Shown here one piece after another: positions 7,791-15,994 of a stretch of 64,000 nucleotides of DNA (position 1 is its first letter; each line of letters opens with the position of its first letter). The stretch is from an uncultured Saccharospirillaceae bacterium (GTDB taxonomy: Bacteria > Bacteroidota > Bacteroidia > Flavobacteriales_D > CAJJDF01): assembly GCA_950054195.1 (NCBI GenBank), contig CATLPG010000001.1, positions 1 through 64,000 of the forward strand, read 5' to 3'. Made by a program: the position numbers and the translations under genes. The notes beneath the pieces were generated by a model, which saw nothing but the letters and a program-made list of their open reading frames with translations, was not told the origin of the DNA and made no database searches.

Positions 7791-9065
7791 ATGAATGTTT
7801 TAATACTTGGTTCGGGAGGAAGAGAGCATGCTTTTGCATGGAAAATTGCTCAAAGCTCACTACTTAACACCCTTTATGTTGCGCCAGGAAATGCTGGAAC
7901 TGCATCTGTTGCAAAAAATGTAAATATACCTGTTACCGATTTTGATGCAATCGCTAATTTTTGTTTAGAGAATAACATAAACTATATAATTGTTGGTCCT
8001 GAAGCTCCACTAGTAGAGGGAATTTATGATTATTTCTCTTCGAATGATGAATTAAAGCATATCGCTGTTGTTGGACCAAGCAAAAAAGGGGCACAACTGG
8101 AGGGTAGTAAAAGATTTGCTAAGGAATTCATGATAAAACATAGTATCCCTACGGCTAAGTATAAAGCTTTTACGGCTATCTCGCTTACAGAAGGATATGC
8201 GTTCTTAGAACGTTTAAAACCTCCTTATGTACTTAAAGCTGATGGGTTAGCTGCTGGAAAAGGAGTTTTAATCTTGAATAATCTGGAGGAAGCTAAAAAC
8301 GAATTAAAAGAAATGCTTCAAAACAATAAGTTTGGAGAGGCTAGCAAAGAAGTTGTGATAGAGGAGTTTTTAAAAGGTATTGAACTTTCTGTTTTTGTAC
8401 TCACTGATGGAGAATCGTATAAAATTTTACCTGAAGCCAAAGACTATAAACGAATAGGTGAAGGGGATACGGGGTTGAACACAGGTGGTATGGGAGCGAT
8501 TTCTCCAGTACCTTTTGCTGATGAACTATTTTTAACGCGTGTTGAAAACGATATTGTTATTCCAACCATTAATGGATTAAAAAAGGATAATATTGAATAC
8601 AAAGGATTTGTTTTTATTGGTTTAATGAATGTTGCAGGCGCTCCTTATGTTATTGAATATAATGTTAGGATGGGTGATCCAGAAACTGAGGTTGTTTTGC
8701 CTCGAATAAAATCAGACTTATTAGATTTATTTGAAGGAGTTGCTTCCCAAACATTATCCGAAAGAGACTTAGAAATTACCGATCAAACGGCTTGCACCGT
8801 TATGGCTGTTTCTGGAGGATATCCCGAAGCATACGAAAAAGGAAAAAAGATTAATGGCGTTGATTTAGTTACCGAAAGTATTGCTTTCCACGCAGGAACT
8901 ACCCTACATAAAGAAGATGTTCTAACTAATGGAGGTAGAGTTTTAGCTGTTAGTTCTTATGGTAAAAACAAAAAAGAAGCATTAGAAAAATCATATGCTT
9001 CTTTGAGTAAAATTTCTTTTGAAAATATGTATTACCGAAAAGATATCGGTTTTGATTTAAATTAA
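7791..9065 (+). CDS. purD: phosphoribosylamine-glycine ligase (GAR synthetase)
   Basis: A 424-residue PurD, normal length. It catalyses the ATP-dependent joining of glycine to phosphoribosylamine, the second step of purine synthesis. The N-terminal fold starts MNVLILGSGGREHAFAWKI. The ATP-grasp core contains VLKADGLAAGKGVLI, LNTGGMGAISPVPF and EYNVRMGDPETEVVLPR, all hallmark motifs. purQ lies 1.3 kb downstream on the same strand, and the intervening DUF6427-like pair is a purD neighbour I recall from other flavobacteria. Confidence 0.97.
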   Translation: MNVLILGSGGREHAFAWKIAQSSLLNTLYVAPGNAGTASVAKNVNIPVTDFDAIANFCLENNINYIIVGPEAPLVEGIYDYFSSNDELKHIAVVGPSKKGAQLEGSKRFAKEFMIKHSIPTAKYKAFTAISLTEGYAFLERLKPPYVLKADGLAAGKGVLILNNLEEAKNELKEMLQNNKFGEASKEVVIEEFLKGIELSVFVLTDGESYKILPEAKDYKRIGEGDTGLNTGGMGAISPVPFADELFLTRVENDIVIPTINGLKKDNIEYKGFVFIGLMNVAGAPYVIEYNVRMGDPETEVVLPRIKSDLLDLFEGVASQTLSERDLEITDQTACTVMAVSGGYPEAYEKGKKINGVDLVTESIAFHAGTTLHKEDVLTNGGRVLAVSSYGKNKKEALEKSYASLSKISFENMYYRKDIGFDLN

Positions 9066-9068
9066 ATC

Positions 9069-9254
9069 TTATTTAATTTGATCTGAATCAGCTTCAGCTT
9101 GCTTGTTATATTTTGGTTGCCAGTAGAATGTCCAATACCCTAACCCAAATATAATCAACAAGATAAAGATAGCATTTGGGATACCTTCTCCAGCTTTTAA
9201 GATATCAAAAGTCCATTGAAAAATGTCAACCAACGGTTTTACTAGCCACTGCAT
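9069..9254 (-). CDS. small single-span membrane protein (DUF6341-like)
   Basis: A 61-residue protein with one or two hydrophobic stretches (LVDIFQWTFDILKAGEG and AIFILLIIFGLGYWTFYW) and a charged C-terminal tail. The size, the YWxxxW-type membrane exit and the place between purD and the DUF6427-like gene match small membrane proteins annotated as DUF6341 in flavobacteria; this assignment is from memory and tentative. It ends 3 nt from the purD stop on the opposite strand. Its own TATATTTG promoter element at 9283-9290 supports expression. Confidence 0.6.
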   Translation of the reverse strand: MQWLVKPLVDIFQWTFDILKAGEGIPNAIFILLIIFGLGYWTFYWQPKYNKQAEADSDQIK

Positions 9255-9282
9255 ATTCTAATTATTTAGGTTTGATCTATCA

Positions 9283-9290
9283 CAAATATA
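9283..9290 (-). promoter_or_regulatory. -7 promoter element of the 9069-9254 gene
   Basis: The minus strand reads TATATTTG, an exact TAnnTTTG match ending 28 nt before the ATG at 9254. Confidence 0.5.
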
Positions 9291-9336
9291 ATCAACTTTA
9301 CTTTTCCTACTAGGATTTAAGTAGTAAATTTCGCTT

Positions 9337-10269
9337 ATGGTAAGCTTTTTACTTAGGAATAACCCATATGGAATACTAACTATATTTTTAATTGGTTTAG
9401 GTGCTTGGTTAATGCCAACTGCTAACCATTTAGAATCATATACATTTTTTAATATTGCTATTCCTTACTACACTTCTTTAACTATAGGGTTTATTATCAA
9501 CTTAATAGCAGCTGCTTTTTTCAACCAATCGTTGAGTAGGTATTTCTTTGTAAATGAAAATGCTACTGGTTTTGTGTTTTTTCATTTGCTTATATCTTCC
9601 CTAGCATGTCATTCGCCCGACATGATCAACTTTAGCTTTCTAATTCTCTCTCTTTCATTGTTTATGAGTATGGTAATGAACATGAAAGAGTATGGGAATG
9701 AAGTGACAAACGTTTTTAACTCTGCTTTTTTTCTAGGTATATTATGCCTAGTAAACATCATCTTTTTACCTTTTATTTATTTGATTATTGCAGGTATTAG
9801 TGCTTTAAGAAGAGTTAATGCAAGAGACTTATTAATTATTTTGTTTGGTTTAGCCACTCCTTTGTACGTTGTTTTGGCTCTATCCTATATGAGTGAGAAT
9901 TATTCTTTCTTTAATTCGTATCTAGACACACAACCTAGCACATCATCTTTTAATACTGTTTTATTAATTGCCTTGTTTGTTGTTTTCTCCGTGTCACTAA
10001 CAGGCGTTGTTTTATTTAAACAAAACCGTATTGCTTTTGGAGCTAAAATCATTAAAGCTTACAACATCCTTGTTTTTTTATATGTTATTAGCATTATTTT
10101 GACTGTAGCTGGATTTTTCTTGAGAGACTTTTCGGGTATATTAGCTTGGGGGGCATTTGCTAATGCTGTGTTTATCGCCTCTTTATTTTTAAAGATTGAC
10201 TTTAGATACAAAGACTTAGCATTAGTCCTCTTTATAGCATTTATATTTGGTGTTAAATACTTCTTATAA
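9337..10269 (+). CDS. polytopic membrane protein (DUF6427-like)
   Basis: A 310-residue integral membrane protein with roughly nine hydrophobic segments starting at GILTIFLIGLGAWLMP. The conserved-looking blocks LRNNPYGILT and FFNQSLSRYFFVNENATGF, plus location after purD, fit the DUF6427 family of Bacteroidota, whose function is unknown. No transporter motif is visible. It is divergent from the small membrane protein at 9069-9254, sharing an 82-bp intergenic region that holds start-proximal promoter elements for both. Confidence 0.7.
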   Translation: MVSFLLRNNPYGILTIFLIGLGAWLMPTANHLESYTFFNIAIPYYTSLTIGFIINLIAAAFFNQSLSRYFFVNENATGFVFFHLLISSLACHSPDMINFSFLILSLSLFMSMVMNMKEYGNEVTNVFNSAFFLGILCLVNIIFLPFIYLIIAGISALRRVNARDLLIILFGLATPLYVVLALSYMSENYSFFNSYLDTQPSTSSFNTVLLIALFVVFSVSLTGVVLFKQNRIAFGAKIIKAYNILVFLYVISIILTVAGFFLRDFSGILAWGAFANAVFIASLFLKIDFRYKDLALVLFIAFIFGVKYFL

Positions 10270-10298
10270 TTTCTATATAAATAGATTATACTTTTAAT

Positions 10299-10306
10299 TA
10301 CTTTTG
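10299..10306 (+). promoter_or_regulatory. -7 promoter element of purQ
   Basis: TACTTTTG is an exact TAnnTTTG match ending 21 nt before the purQ ATG at 10328. It also argues against the in-frame TTG at 10304, which falls inside the element. Confidence 0.55.
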
Positions 10307-10327
10307 CTTTACAAATACTTACCTAAC

Positions 10328-11017
10328 ATGAAATTTGGAGTTGTAACTTTTCCTGGATCTAATTGTGATGAAGATATGGTTTATGTGCTTGGCACTCTTT
10401 TAAACCAAAAAGTTGAACGACTTTGGCATAAGGATACGGATTTAAAAGGCGTGGATGTAGTAGTTCTACCTGGTGGATTTTCTTACGGTGATTACTTAAG
10501 AAGTGGTGCTATTGCTAGATTTTCTCCTATTATGGAAAAGGTAATTGAGCATTGCAATAAAGGTGGTTATGCAATAGGTGTTTGTAACGGTTTTCAAATA
10601 CTGTGCGAATCTGGGCTACTACCAGGTACATTGTTACACAATAACAACCAAAAGTTCATTTGTAAAAATGTTTACATAAAACCAGAAAGCAAATCAGCAG
10701 CTATTACGGCTTCTTTAGATAAAAATAAAGGGTATAAAATTCCTATTGCTCATGGAGAGGGAAGATATTTTGCTTCGAAAGAGGTTTTAGAAGAATTAAA
10801 TGCAAATGACCAGATTTTATTTAGGTATTGTAATGAGAATGGTGAAATTGACCCTTCATATAACCCAAACGGAGCTGAGCAAAATATAGCTGGTGTAACA
10901 AACAAAACAAAAAATGTATTTGGTATGATGCCTCATCCAGAAAGAGCATCTGATGAAGAGTTAGGAAACATTGATGGTAAAGCAATGTTTGAGTCTATTA
11001 TTGCTCAATTAAATTAA
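10328..11017 (+). CDS. purQ: FGAM synthase glutaminase subunit PurQ
   Basis: A 229-residue class I glutamine amidotransferase, starting MKFGVVTFPGSNCDEDMV. It supplies ammonia to PurL in the fourth step of purine synthesis. The nucleophile Cys is in GVCNGFQILCE, and the His/Glu pair is in MMPHPERASDEE. PGGFSYGDYLRSGAIA is diagnostic for PurQ. A free-standing PurQ implies a three-part PurS-PurQ-PurL enzyme rather than the single large PurL; neither partner is in the window. The start at 10328 is preferred over an upstream TTG because of the promoter element. Confidence 0.95.
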   Translation: MKFGVVTFPGSNCDEDMVYVLGTLLNQKVERLWHKDTDLKGVDVVVLPGGFSYGDYLRSGAIARFSPIMEKVIEHCNKGGYAIGVCNGFQILCESGLLPGTLLHNNNQKFICKNVYIKPESKSAAITASLDKNKGYKIPIAHGEGRYFASKEVLEELNANDQILFRYCNENGEIDPSYNPNGAEQNIAGVTNKTKNVFGMMPHPERASDEELGNIDGKAMFESIIAQLN

Positions 11018-11034
11018 GCTCCTATATTTTTGAC

Positions 11035-11883
11035 TTAATAATAAGAAAAAGTCATTATAATAACCCATGTAGCTAGGCCTATTAATATTGCTGGGTTTTT
11101 TAATGAGTCTTTTACTGGATCATTAATAACAGATAAAAATGTTGATTTTCTGATGAACTCAAAAATAGCAACTCCTACTGGGATTATGCTTAGGAATAAA
11201 ACTTCTGTTTTTTCTTTTATGTATACTTGATATAAACAAAACCCCATGTATAACAGAACAATACCAACACCATAAAAACTCATAAATTTTTTAAAATTCA
11301 CTTTTTCATAGAAGGGATAGGGGTTGATGGACTGCTTACTTTTATTTTTCCTTTTAATTAATGGGAAAAATATAGCCGTTGCAAAGGTTAGTGCTAATAT
11401 CCAAGAACTCGCATAAACTCCTGCTATGTTAGCACCTACCATTATTCTAAAAATAAAACCAGAGCCTATGCATAACACATCAACTACACCTATTTGCTTA
11501 AGTCTCCATGAGTATAGTAAGTTAACCAATAAATAAGCTATAAAATAAATAACGATATATCCACCAAGATAAAGTGCTAGCAAAAGGGCGATAATCAATA
11601 AAAAAAATGAAACACTCGCTGCTGTTTTTATACCTATTTTGCCAGAGGCTATTGGTCTGTTTTTCTTTTCAGGATCTACTTGATCGACCTCCTTATCAAA
11701 AATATCGTTAACAATATAGATACTACTAGATAAAAAAGAAAATCCTAAAAAACCTAATATTAACGGCAAAATGAGTTCCCCTTTAATAATAGTTAAACCA
11801 AAAAAAGCAGGAAGCAAAATTACAATGTTCTTAATCCAGTTAGAAGCTTTAAGTAAGCTGAATATTTCTGAAAAACTTAACAA
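11035..11883 (-). CDS. UbiA-family prenyltransferase (DPPR-synthase-like)
   Basis: A 282-residue polytopic membrane protein of the UbiA superfamily. The first Asp-rich motif is N59-D60-xx-D63-xxx-D67 (NDIFDKEVD), followed by KKNRPIASGKI; the second active-site region is near YSWRLKQIGVVDVLCIG. The family transfers polyprenyl groups to aromatic or sugar-phosphate acceptors in the inner membrane. The N-terminal LKASNWIKNIVILLPAFFG resembles the decaprenyl-phosphate phosphoribosyltransferase branch, so a polyprenyl-phosphate sugar product is plausible but not proven. It follows the 11885 gene by 1 nt and closes a six-gene minus-strand run. Confidence 0.85.
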   Translation of the reverse strand: MLSFSEIFSLLKASNWIKNIVILLPAFFGLTIIKGELILPLILGFLGFSFLSSSIYIVNDIFDKEVDQVDPEKKNRPIASGKIGIKTAASVSFFLLIIALLLALYLGGYIVIYFIAYLLVNLLYSWRLKQIGVVDVLCIGSGFIFRIMVGANIAGVYASSWILALTFATAIFFPLIKRKNKSKQSINPYPFYEKVNFKKFMSFYGVGIVLLYMGFCLYQVYIKEKTEVLFLSIIPVGVAIFEFIRKSTFLSVINDPVKDSLKNPAILIGLATWVIIMTFSYY

Positions 11884-11884
11884 G

Positions 11885-12649
11885 CTATGGTTTGGTTAGT
11901 TCCCTCATCCCCTTAGAAACCTTTTTCAAATAGTCTCCCATCGCTGTTTCATTTAGTGGAATATCGACTGGAACATCTAATTTTATAGGAATATCTGCTT
12001 GAAAAGGTAAGGTTTCAATGAATGATATTTTTGCTGTAGTTTTTAGCGGTATTTTAACAGGAACCATAACATTAACTGGAATTTTCATGTTTAAGTCTAG
12101 TGGCATACTATCTATAATTTTCATATCTATAGGTATATGTGCCTGCATGCGTAATTGCTCGTCAAAACCTACTCTTAAGTCCTGCTTTAGTGGAATCTCT
12201 GCCTTGGCATTCATATTAATGCCCATCGCCTTGATTTTTTGGTCTAGTGGAATAGTGTCATCTACTTGAATAAGTACTTGTTCTGTAATACTTATTAATG
12301 TATCCACATAAATTGTTTGAGCTACTCCTAACTTTATAGGGATCATCATTTGTTCAGTTACAGGAATATCTGCTTGAAAAGGTATTTCGCTTATTACAGT
12401 TAAGTCAATACCTACATTTACATCATCAGTAATGGTTGCGTTTGTTGTCACTGGAATAGTTTGTTCCACTGTCATATCATATTGGATACGTGAATCAGAC
12501 ATTTTTTCCATTAAATCTCCAAGATCGTTAAGCTTTTTTTCTGACGTTTTTAGGGCAAAGATTAAACCAATAATAATTCCGACTGAAAGCAATAAACTTA
12601 ACCCAGAAATTAACGCAATCCATTTATACTTTTTAGAATCGTTACTCAT
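11885..12649 (-). CDS. membrane-anchored Ile-Pro repeat protein, unknown function
   Basis: A 254-residue protein I do not recognise. It has a basic N-terminus, one membrane anchor at about residues 11-32 and a short helical linker (KTSEKKLNDLGDLMEKMSD). About 190 residues follow in which IP[VLI] recurs roughly every 10-20 residues within amphipathic strands. PFQADIP occurs twice, once near the start of the repeat region and once near the end (EIPFQADIPV and TLPFQADIPI). This predicts a long periplasmic beta structure attached to the inner membrane. No cysteines or catalytic motifs are seen. Gaps of 1 nt to the UbiA gene and 8 nt to nadD show it is part of an operon. Confidence 0.7.
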   Translation of the reverse strand: MSNDSKKYKWIALISGLSLLLSVGIIIGLIFALKTSEKKLNDLGDLMEKMSDSRIQYDMTVEQTIPVTTNATITDDVNVGIDLTVISEIPFQADIPVTEQMMIPIKLGVAQTIYVDTLISITEQVLIQVDDTIPLDQKIKAMGINMNAKAEIPLKQDLRVGFDEQLRMQAHIPIDMKIIDSMPLDLNMKIPVNVMVPVKIPLKTTAKISFIETLPFQADIPIKLDVPVDIPLNETAMGDYLKKVSKGMRELTKP

Positions 12650-12657
12650 TAGATAGA

Positions 12658-13263
12658 TTACTTATAAAAATTCATTTGATCGATGTATTTTCTAACAGGC
12701 TCTGTAACTAAGTACTTGATGCTCTTATTCTCTTTTATGCTGTTCCTGATAAAAGATGCAGAAATACTCATAACAGGTATATCTTCAAGAATCCTAACGT
12801 TTTTATGAGTGATTACTTCTTGATTGGCTTTATTGTTACTCCCCTCGTAAATTCTAGGGTAGACAACCACTTGATAATCTCTTAATATAATTTCATAGTT
12901 TTTCCATTTATGGAAGGATTTTAAGTTATCCTCTCCCATAACAATAGAAAAATGATAGTTCGGGTATTTTTCTTTCAAAAAAGTTAAGCTATCTATTGTG
13001 TAAGATGGTTTAGGTAGATTAAACTCAATATCACAAGATTTTAACTTTGTGTTATCTTCAATAGCTTCGTTAACCATTGCTAATCGATGATAATCTTTGA
13101 GAAGAGAGCTTTTTGTTTTAAAGGGGTTTTGTGGGCTAACAACAAACCAGCACTCATCAATAAAAGCTTGGTTAGCTATGTAATTACCAATAATTAAGTG
13201 ACCAACGTGTATTGGGTTAAATGAGCCAAAAAATAATGCTATTTGTTTTCCTTTAGTCTCCAT
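12658..13263 (-). CDS. nadD: nicotinate-nucleotide adenylyltransferase
   Basis: A 201-residue NadD, which adenylates nicotinate mononucleotide in NAD synthesis. The nucleotidyltransferase motif GSFNPIHVGH is at residues 13-22 and the second motif SISASFIR is near the C-terminus. I use the ATG at 13261-13263; its last-gene junction is TGATG, where the gmk stop overlaps this start, so the two are translationally coupled. A TTG one codon earlier is less likely. nadE, the final step of the pathway, is at 34316-35098. Confidence 0.95.
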   Translation of the reverse strand: METKGKQIALFFGSFNPIHVGHLIIGNYIANQAFIDECWFVVSPQNPFKTKSSLLKDYHRLAMVNEAIEDNTKLKSCDIEFNLPKPSYTIDSLTFLKEKYPNYHFSIVMGEDNLKSFHKWKNYEIILRDYQVVVYPRIYEGSNNKANQEVITHKNVRILEDIPVMSISASFIRNSIKENKSIKYLVTEPVRKYIDQMNFYK

Positions 13264-13835
13264 CAATTACTTACAAATGAAGAAACAATATCTTCAGCCT
13301 CATTTAATGCTAAAGGTAAAGCGTCATTAATTAATACATAATCAAACTGTTCTGAAAAAGCTATTTCTTCTGCTGCTTTATTCAATCGTTTCCTCAGCGT
13401 TTCAACACTCTCTGTTTTTCTACCTTCCAGTCTTTTTCTTAGTAAATCAATACTTGGCGGCATAACAAAAATAGCTAATGCTTTTTCTCCAAATTTCTTT
13501 TTAAGGTTTAGTCCTCCTACCACATCTACATCAAACACTACATGTTTTTTCTCACTCCAGATTCTTTGGATTTCACTTTCGAGGGTGCCATAAAACTGGT
13601 CTTTGTATACCTCTTCCCATTCAATAAACTCTTTGTTTTCTATTTTGCTTTTAAATTCCTCTGCACTTAAAAAATAGTAATCTTTTTTATCTACTTCATA
13701 GGAGCGTTTTTCTCTACTTGTAGCAGATATAGAAAATGAAAGATTTAGGTTTTGTTTCAACAAATGTTGAACAATAGTGGTTTTTCCAGCCCCAGAGGGA
13801 GCAGAGAAGATGATGCATTTTCCTTGAAATTCCAT
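13263..13835 (-). CDS. gmk: guanylate kinase
   Basis: A 190-residue guanylate kinase, phosphorylating GMP to GDP. The P-loop SAPSGAGKTT is at residues 11-20. TSREKRSYEVDKKDYYFLS, EWEEVYKDQFYGTLESEI and the lid-region RKRLEGRKTES are family hallmarks. The stop codon overlaps the nadD start by 1 nt. A TAnnTTCG-type element (TATTTTCG) lies only 3 nt before the ATG, so either the mRNA is nearly leaderless or the gene is read from the 13870 gene 34 nt upstream. Confidence 0.96.
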   Translation of the reverse strand: MEFQGKCIIFSAPSGAGKTTIVQHLLKQNLNLSFSISATSREKRSYEVDKKDYYFLSAEEFKSKIENKEFIEWEEVYKDQFYGTLESEIQRIWSEKKHVVFDVDVVGGLNLKKKFGEKALAIFVMPPSIDLLRKRLEGRKTESVETLRKRLNKAAEEIAFSEQFDYVLINDALPLALNEAEDIVSSFVSN

Positions 13836-13869
13836 TTGCGAAAATAAAAAATATAATCTGTATCACAGA

Positions 13870-15462
13870 TTATTTTAAAGAAAAGCGTTCTTTAACTTCC
13901 CAATTACTTCGTATCTCTATGGATTTTTCAAACCTAACAATACGTTCAGGCTGTTTTAATTGATAATAATTTCCTGTATCCCAAGAGCCATTTTTGTTTT
14001 CATCTACCAATACTTTCACCATATATTTTCCGGGTATCATTTCATTAAAAACAACTTCATTTGTGTAACGTACTCTTTTAATTGTATTGTCTTTCTGAAC
14101 AATTTCTAAATATATATCCGCTTCTTCTGGCAAACTATCTAAGGCTACAGATAACGTTCCATAGAATCCTTCCTCATATGTTTTTACACGTACAAAAGCA
14201 GTGTCCTCATTTTGTCTGCCATAAATATCTGTAATGGCTTTTGGCAAAAACAATATTCTGTAATTTGCTTCAGAAGATTTATTGAAATCTATTGTTAGTT
14301 TTCTGGTGTCGATTGAATCTATTTTTAAGCCATTAATATTAATTAAAGAAGAGTCTTTTTTAACTTCAATTTTAGTTGTATCTACTGCTAGTATTGGAGT
14401 TACAAAAGTCAAGTTCACTTTGTCATTTACATCCATTGACAAACTTGTCTTTTTAATTTTTAGTGTTGTATCCTTTGGTTTTTTAAATGGATAGATAGTG
14501 ATCGTGTCGATTATAGAATCTAGCGGAAGCTCAATTTTAAACTTTTCTTCCTTGGGATTATTTAGCCATAAAATTAATGAGTCATTTGCTTCGTTTAATA
14601 CTTGTTTCTTTACCTCAATCGTAGAATTAAGTAACCTGTAGATGGCACTGTCTATTGGTTTATTGTAAACAAGCATTAATTTCCCTGGATATTCATAACT
14701 TTTACTTACGATCGACTGCTTTTTAAAGTTTTGCTCAAACAATTTGATCTCAATATCTTTCTTTTTACTTGTATCTATTCTTATGGTTGAATCTAAAAAC
14801 CCTACTTTTTCGTTGGGTAAGTCAAAAAGGTAATTTCTATTTTCATCTTTCAAAGCAAAAACTTTATACCTCCCTCCTTTTAAATTTTGAAAACTAAACC
14901 TCCCTGATTTATCTGTTTGTGCAAAATAAATTGGCATTTCTTTAGAAACAATGGAATCATCAAACGAGTTATATAGCCCTACTGTTATTCCTTCTGAGGG
15001 ACTTCCAGACTTAGCATCTGTTACTTTTCCAAAAGCAAAAAGAGAATCAATGTAATCGCCCGTAGAAAACACATAAGTAAAGTTTGTTAAAATGTTGTTT
15101 GCATTTAAATCCTTGATAGCATCACCAAAATTTATCGTGTAAGTTGTATTGGGAGCAAGTGTATTGTTTAAATCAATAATTAATGATTTACCCCTCACTT
15201 TGTAATCGGGATCTTTAGTGAGTGAGGGTGAAACAAATACCTTTTGTTGAGGGTTACTTAACGTAAAATATTCATCAAAACGCAGCTCTATTCTACTTGA
15301 TGAAAAGTTCGTTGATTTGTTTTTAGGAAATGTTTTCTCTTCAATTAACCGAGGTGGGGTAGTATCTGCTGTTCCTCCACTGATATTCGTAAACTGTGCA
15401 CAACCAAACAGAAGTGTTAATCCAAGAATTAAAAAAAAATAATGTTTAGCAGTTATAGCCAA
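13870..15462 (-). CDS. Ig-like (Big_5) domain lipoprotein
   Basis: A 530-residue lipoprotein (lipobox LFGC at residues 18-21). Near the start, GGTADTTPPRLIEEKTFPKN then SSRIELRFDEYF and APNTTYTINFGDAIKD fit a bacterial Ig-like Big_5 (SbsA-like) domain. A later segment (FAFGKVTDAKSGSPSEGITV, FSFQNLKGGRYKVFALKDEN) looks like a carboxypeptidase-regulatory-type beta sandwich, repeated near the C-terminus (PGKYMVKVLVDENKNGSWDT). Such proteins are common in Bacteroidota envelopes; function is unknown. The only plausible start is a TTG lying directly after the TAA of the upstream gene (zero spacing), which implies re-initiation coupling. Confidence 0.8.
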   Translation of the reverse strand: MAITAKHYFFLILGLTLLFGCAQFTNISGGTADTTPPRLIEEKTFPKNKSTNFSSSRIELRFDEYFTLSNPQQKVFVSPSLTKDPDYKVRGKSLIIDLNNTLAPNTTYTINFGDAIKDLNANNILTNFTYVFSTGDYIDSLFAFGKVTDAKSGSPSEGITVGLYNSFDDSIVSKEMPIYFAQTDKSGRFSFQNLKGGRYKVFALKDENRNYLFDLPNEKVGFLDSTIRIDTSKKKDIEIKLFEQNFKKQSIVSKSYEYPGKLMLVYNKPIDSAIYRLLNSTIEVKKQVLNEANDSLILWLNNPKEEKFKIELPLDSIIDTITIYPFKKPKDTTLKIKKTSLSMDVNDKVNLTFVTPILAVDTTKIEVKKDSSLININGLKIDSIDTRKLTIDFNKSSEANYRILFLPKAITDIYGRQNEDTAFVRVKTYEEGFYGTLSVALDSLPEEADIYLEIVQKDNTIKRVRYTNEVVFNEMIPGKYMVKVLVDENKNGSWDTGNYYQLKQPERIVRFEKSIEIRSNWEVKERFSLK

Positions 15463-15933
15463 TTATAATAAGTTTAGTAATTGAGTTAGGTATTTTTCGT
15501 CTATTTCGTCAAAGGTATTTAATTCAAAACTATCTATATCCAATACACCAATAATTTCACCGTCTTTTTTAAGAGGTAAAACAATTTCTGATTTAGAAAG
15601 AGAGCTACAAGCTATATGACCAGGGAACGCATCGACATTAGGTACAATAAACGTTTTTTGTTGCTCCCAGGCACTTCCACAAACTCCTTTTCCTTTAGCT
15701 ATTCTAGCACAAGCCACTGGTCCTTGAAAGGGGCCTAACACCAACTCATTTTTATCTACCAAATAAAAGCCAACCCATAAAAACTTAAACGTTTCCATGA
15801 TAGCTGCAGATAAATTAGCCAAGTTCGCTATTAAATTATTTTCTCCTTCAACAAGTCCTTTAACCTGTGGGATTAAGTGCTTGTATTGCTCTTCTTTATT
15901 ATCTGTTTGTACTAGACTTAAATCTTCTGCCAA
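15463..15933 (-). CDS. msrC: free methionine-(R)-sulfoxide reductase (GAF domain)
   Basis: A 156-residue single GAF-domain enzyme that reduces free methionine-R-sulfoxide. The three redox cysteines are at residues 75, 85 and 109 (VACARI, GVCGSAW, HIACSS). Their spacing of 10 and 24 is the same as in E. coli fRMsr (YebR/MsrC). ETFKFLWVGFYLVDKNELVL and GVLDIDSFELNTFDEID are also typical. It begins with TTG at 15933; no ATG is available that would keep the conserved N-terminus. A protein-bound methionine sulfoxide reductase, MsrB, lies at 60607-61050. Confidence 0.92.
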   Translation of the reverse strand: MAEDLSLVQTDNKEEQYKHLIPQVKGLVEGENNLIANLANLSAAIMETFKFLWVGFYLVDKNELVLGPFQGPVACARIAKGKGVCGSAWEQQKTFIVPNVDAFPGHIACSSLSKSEIVLPLKKDGEIIGVLDIDSFELNTFDEIDEKYLTQLLNLL

Positions 15934-15948
15934 TTGTTTTATTGTTTA

Positions 15949-15979
15949 TTGAATCCTAAATAAAAATAGGGTAATTTTG
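15949..15979 (+). promoter_or_regulatory. promoter of the secreted esterase gene
   Basis: TTG at 15949-15951, a 20-nt spacer and TAATTTTG at 15972-15979 (exact -7 match) precede the ATG at 15995 by 15 nt. Confidence 0.6.
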
Positions 15980-15994
15980 TAAAAAATCTTTTAT

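Noticed and set aside
10304-10327. Upstream TTG start for purQ
   Set aside because: It lies inside an exact -7 promoter element and adds residues not expected for PurQ.
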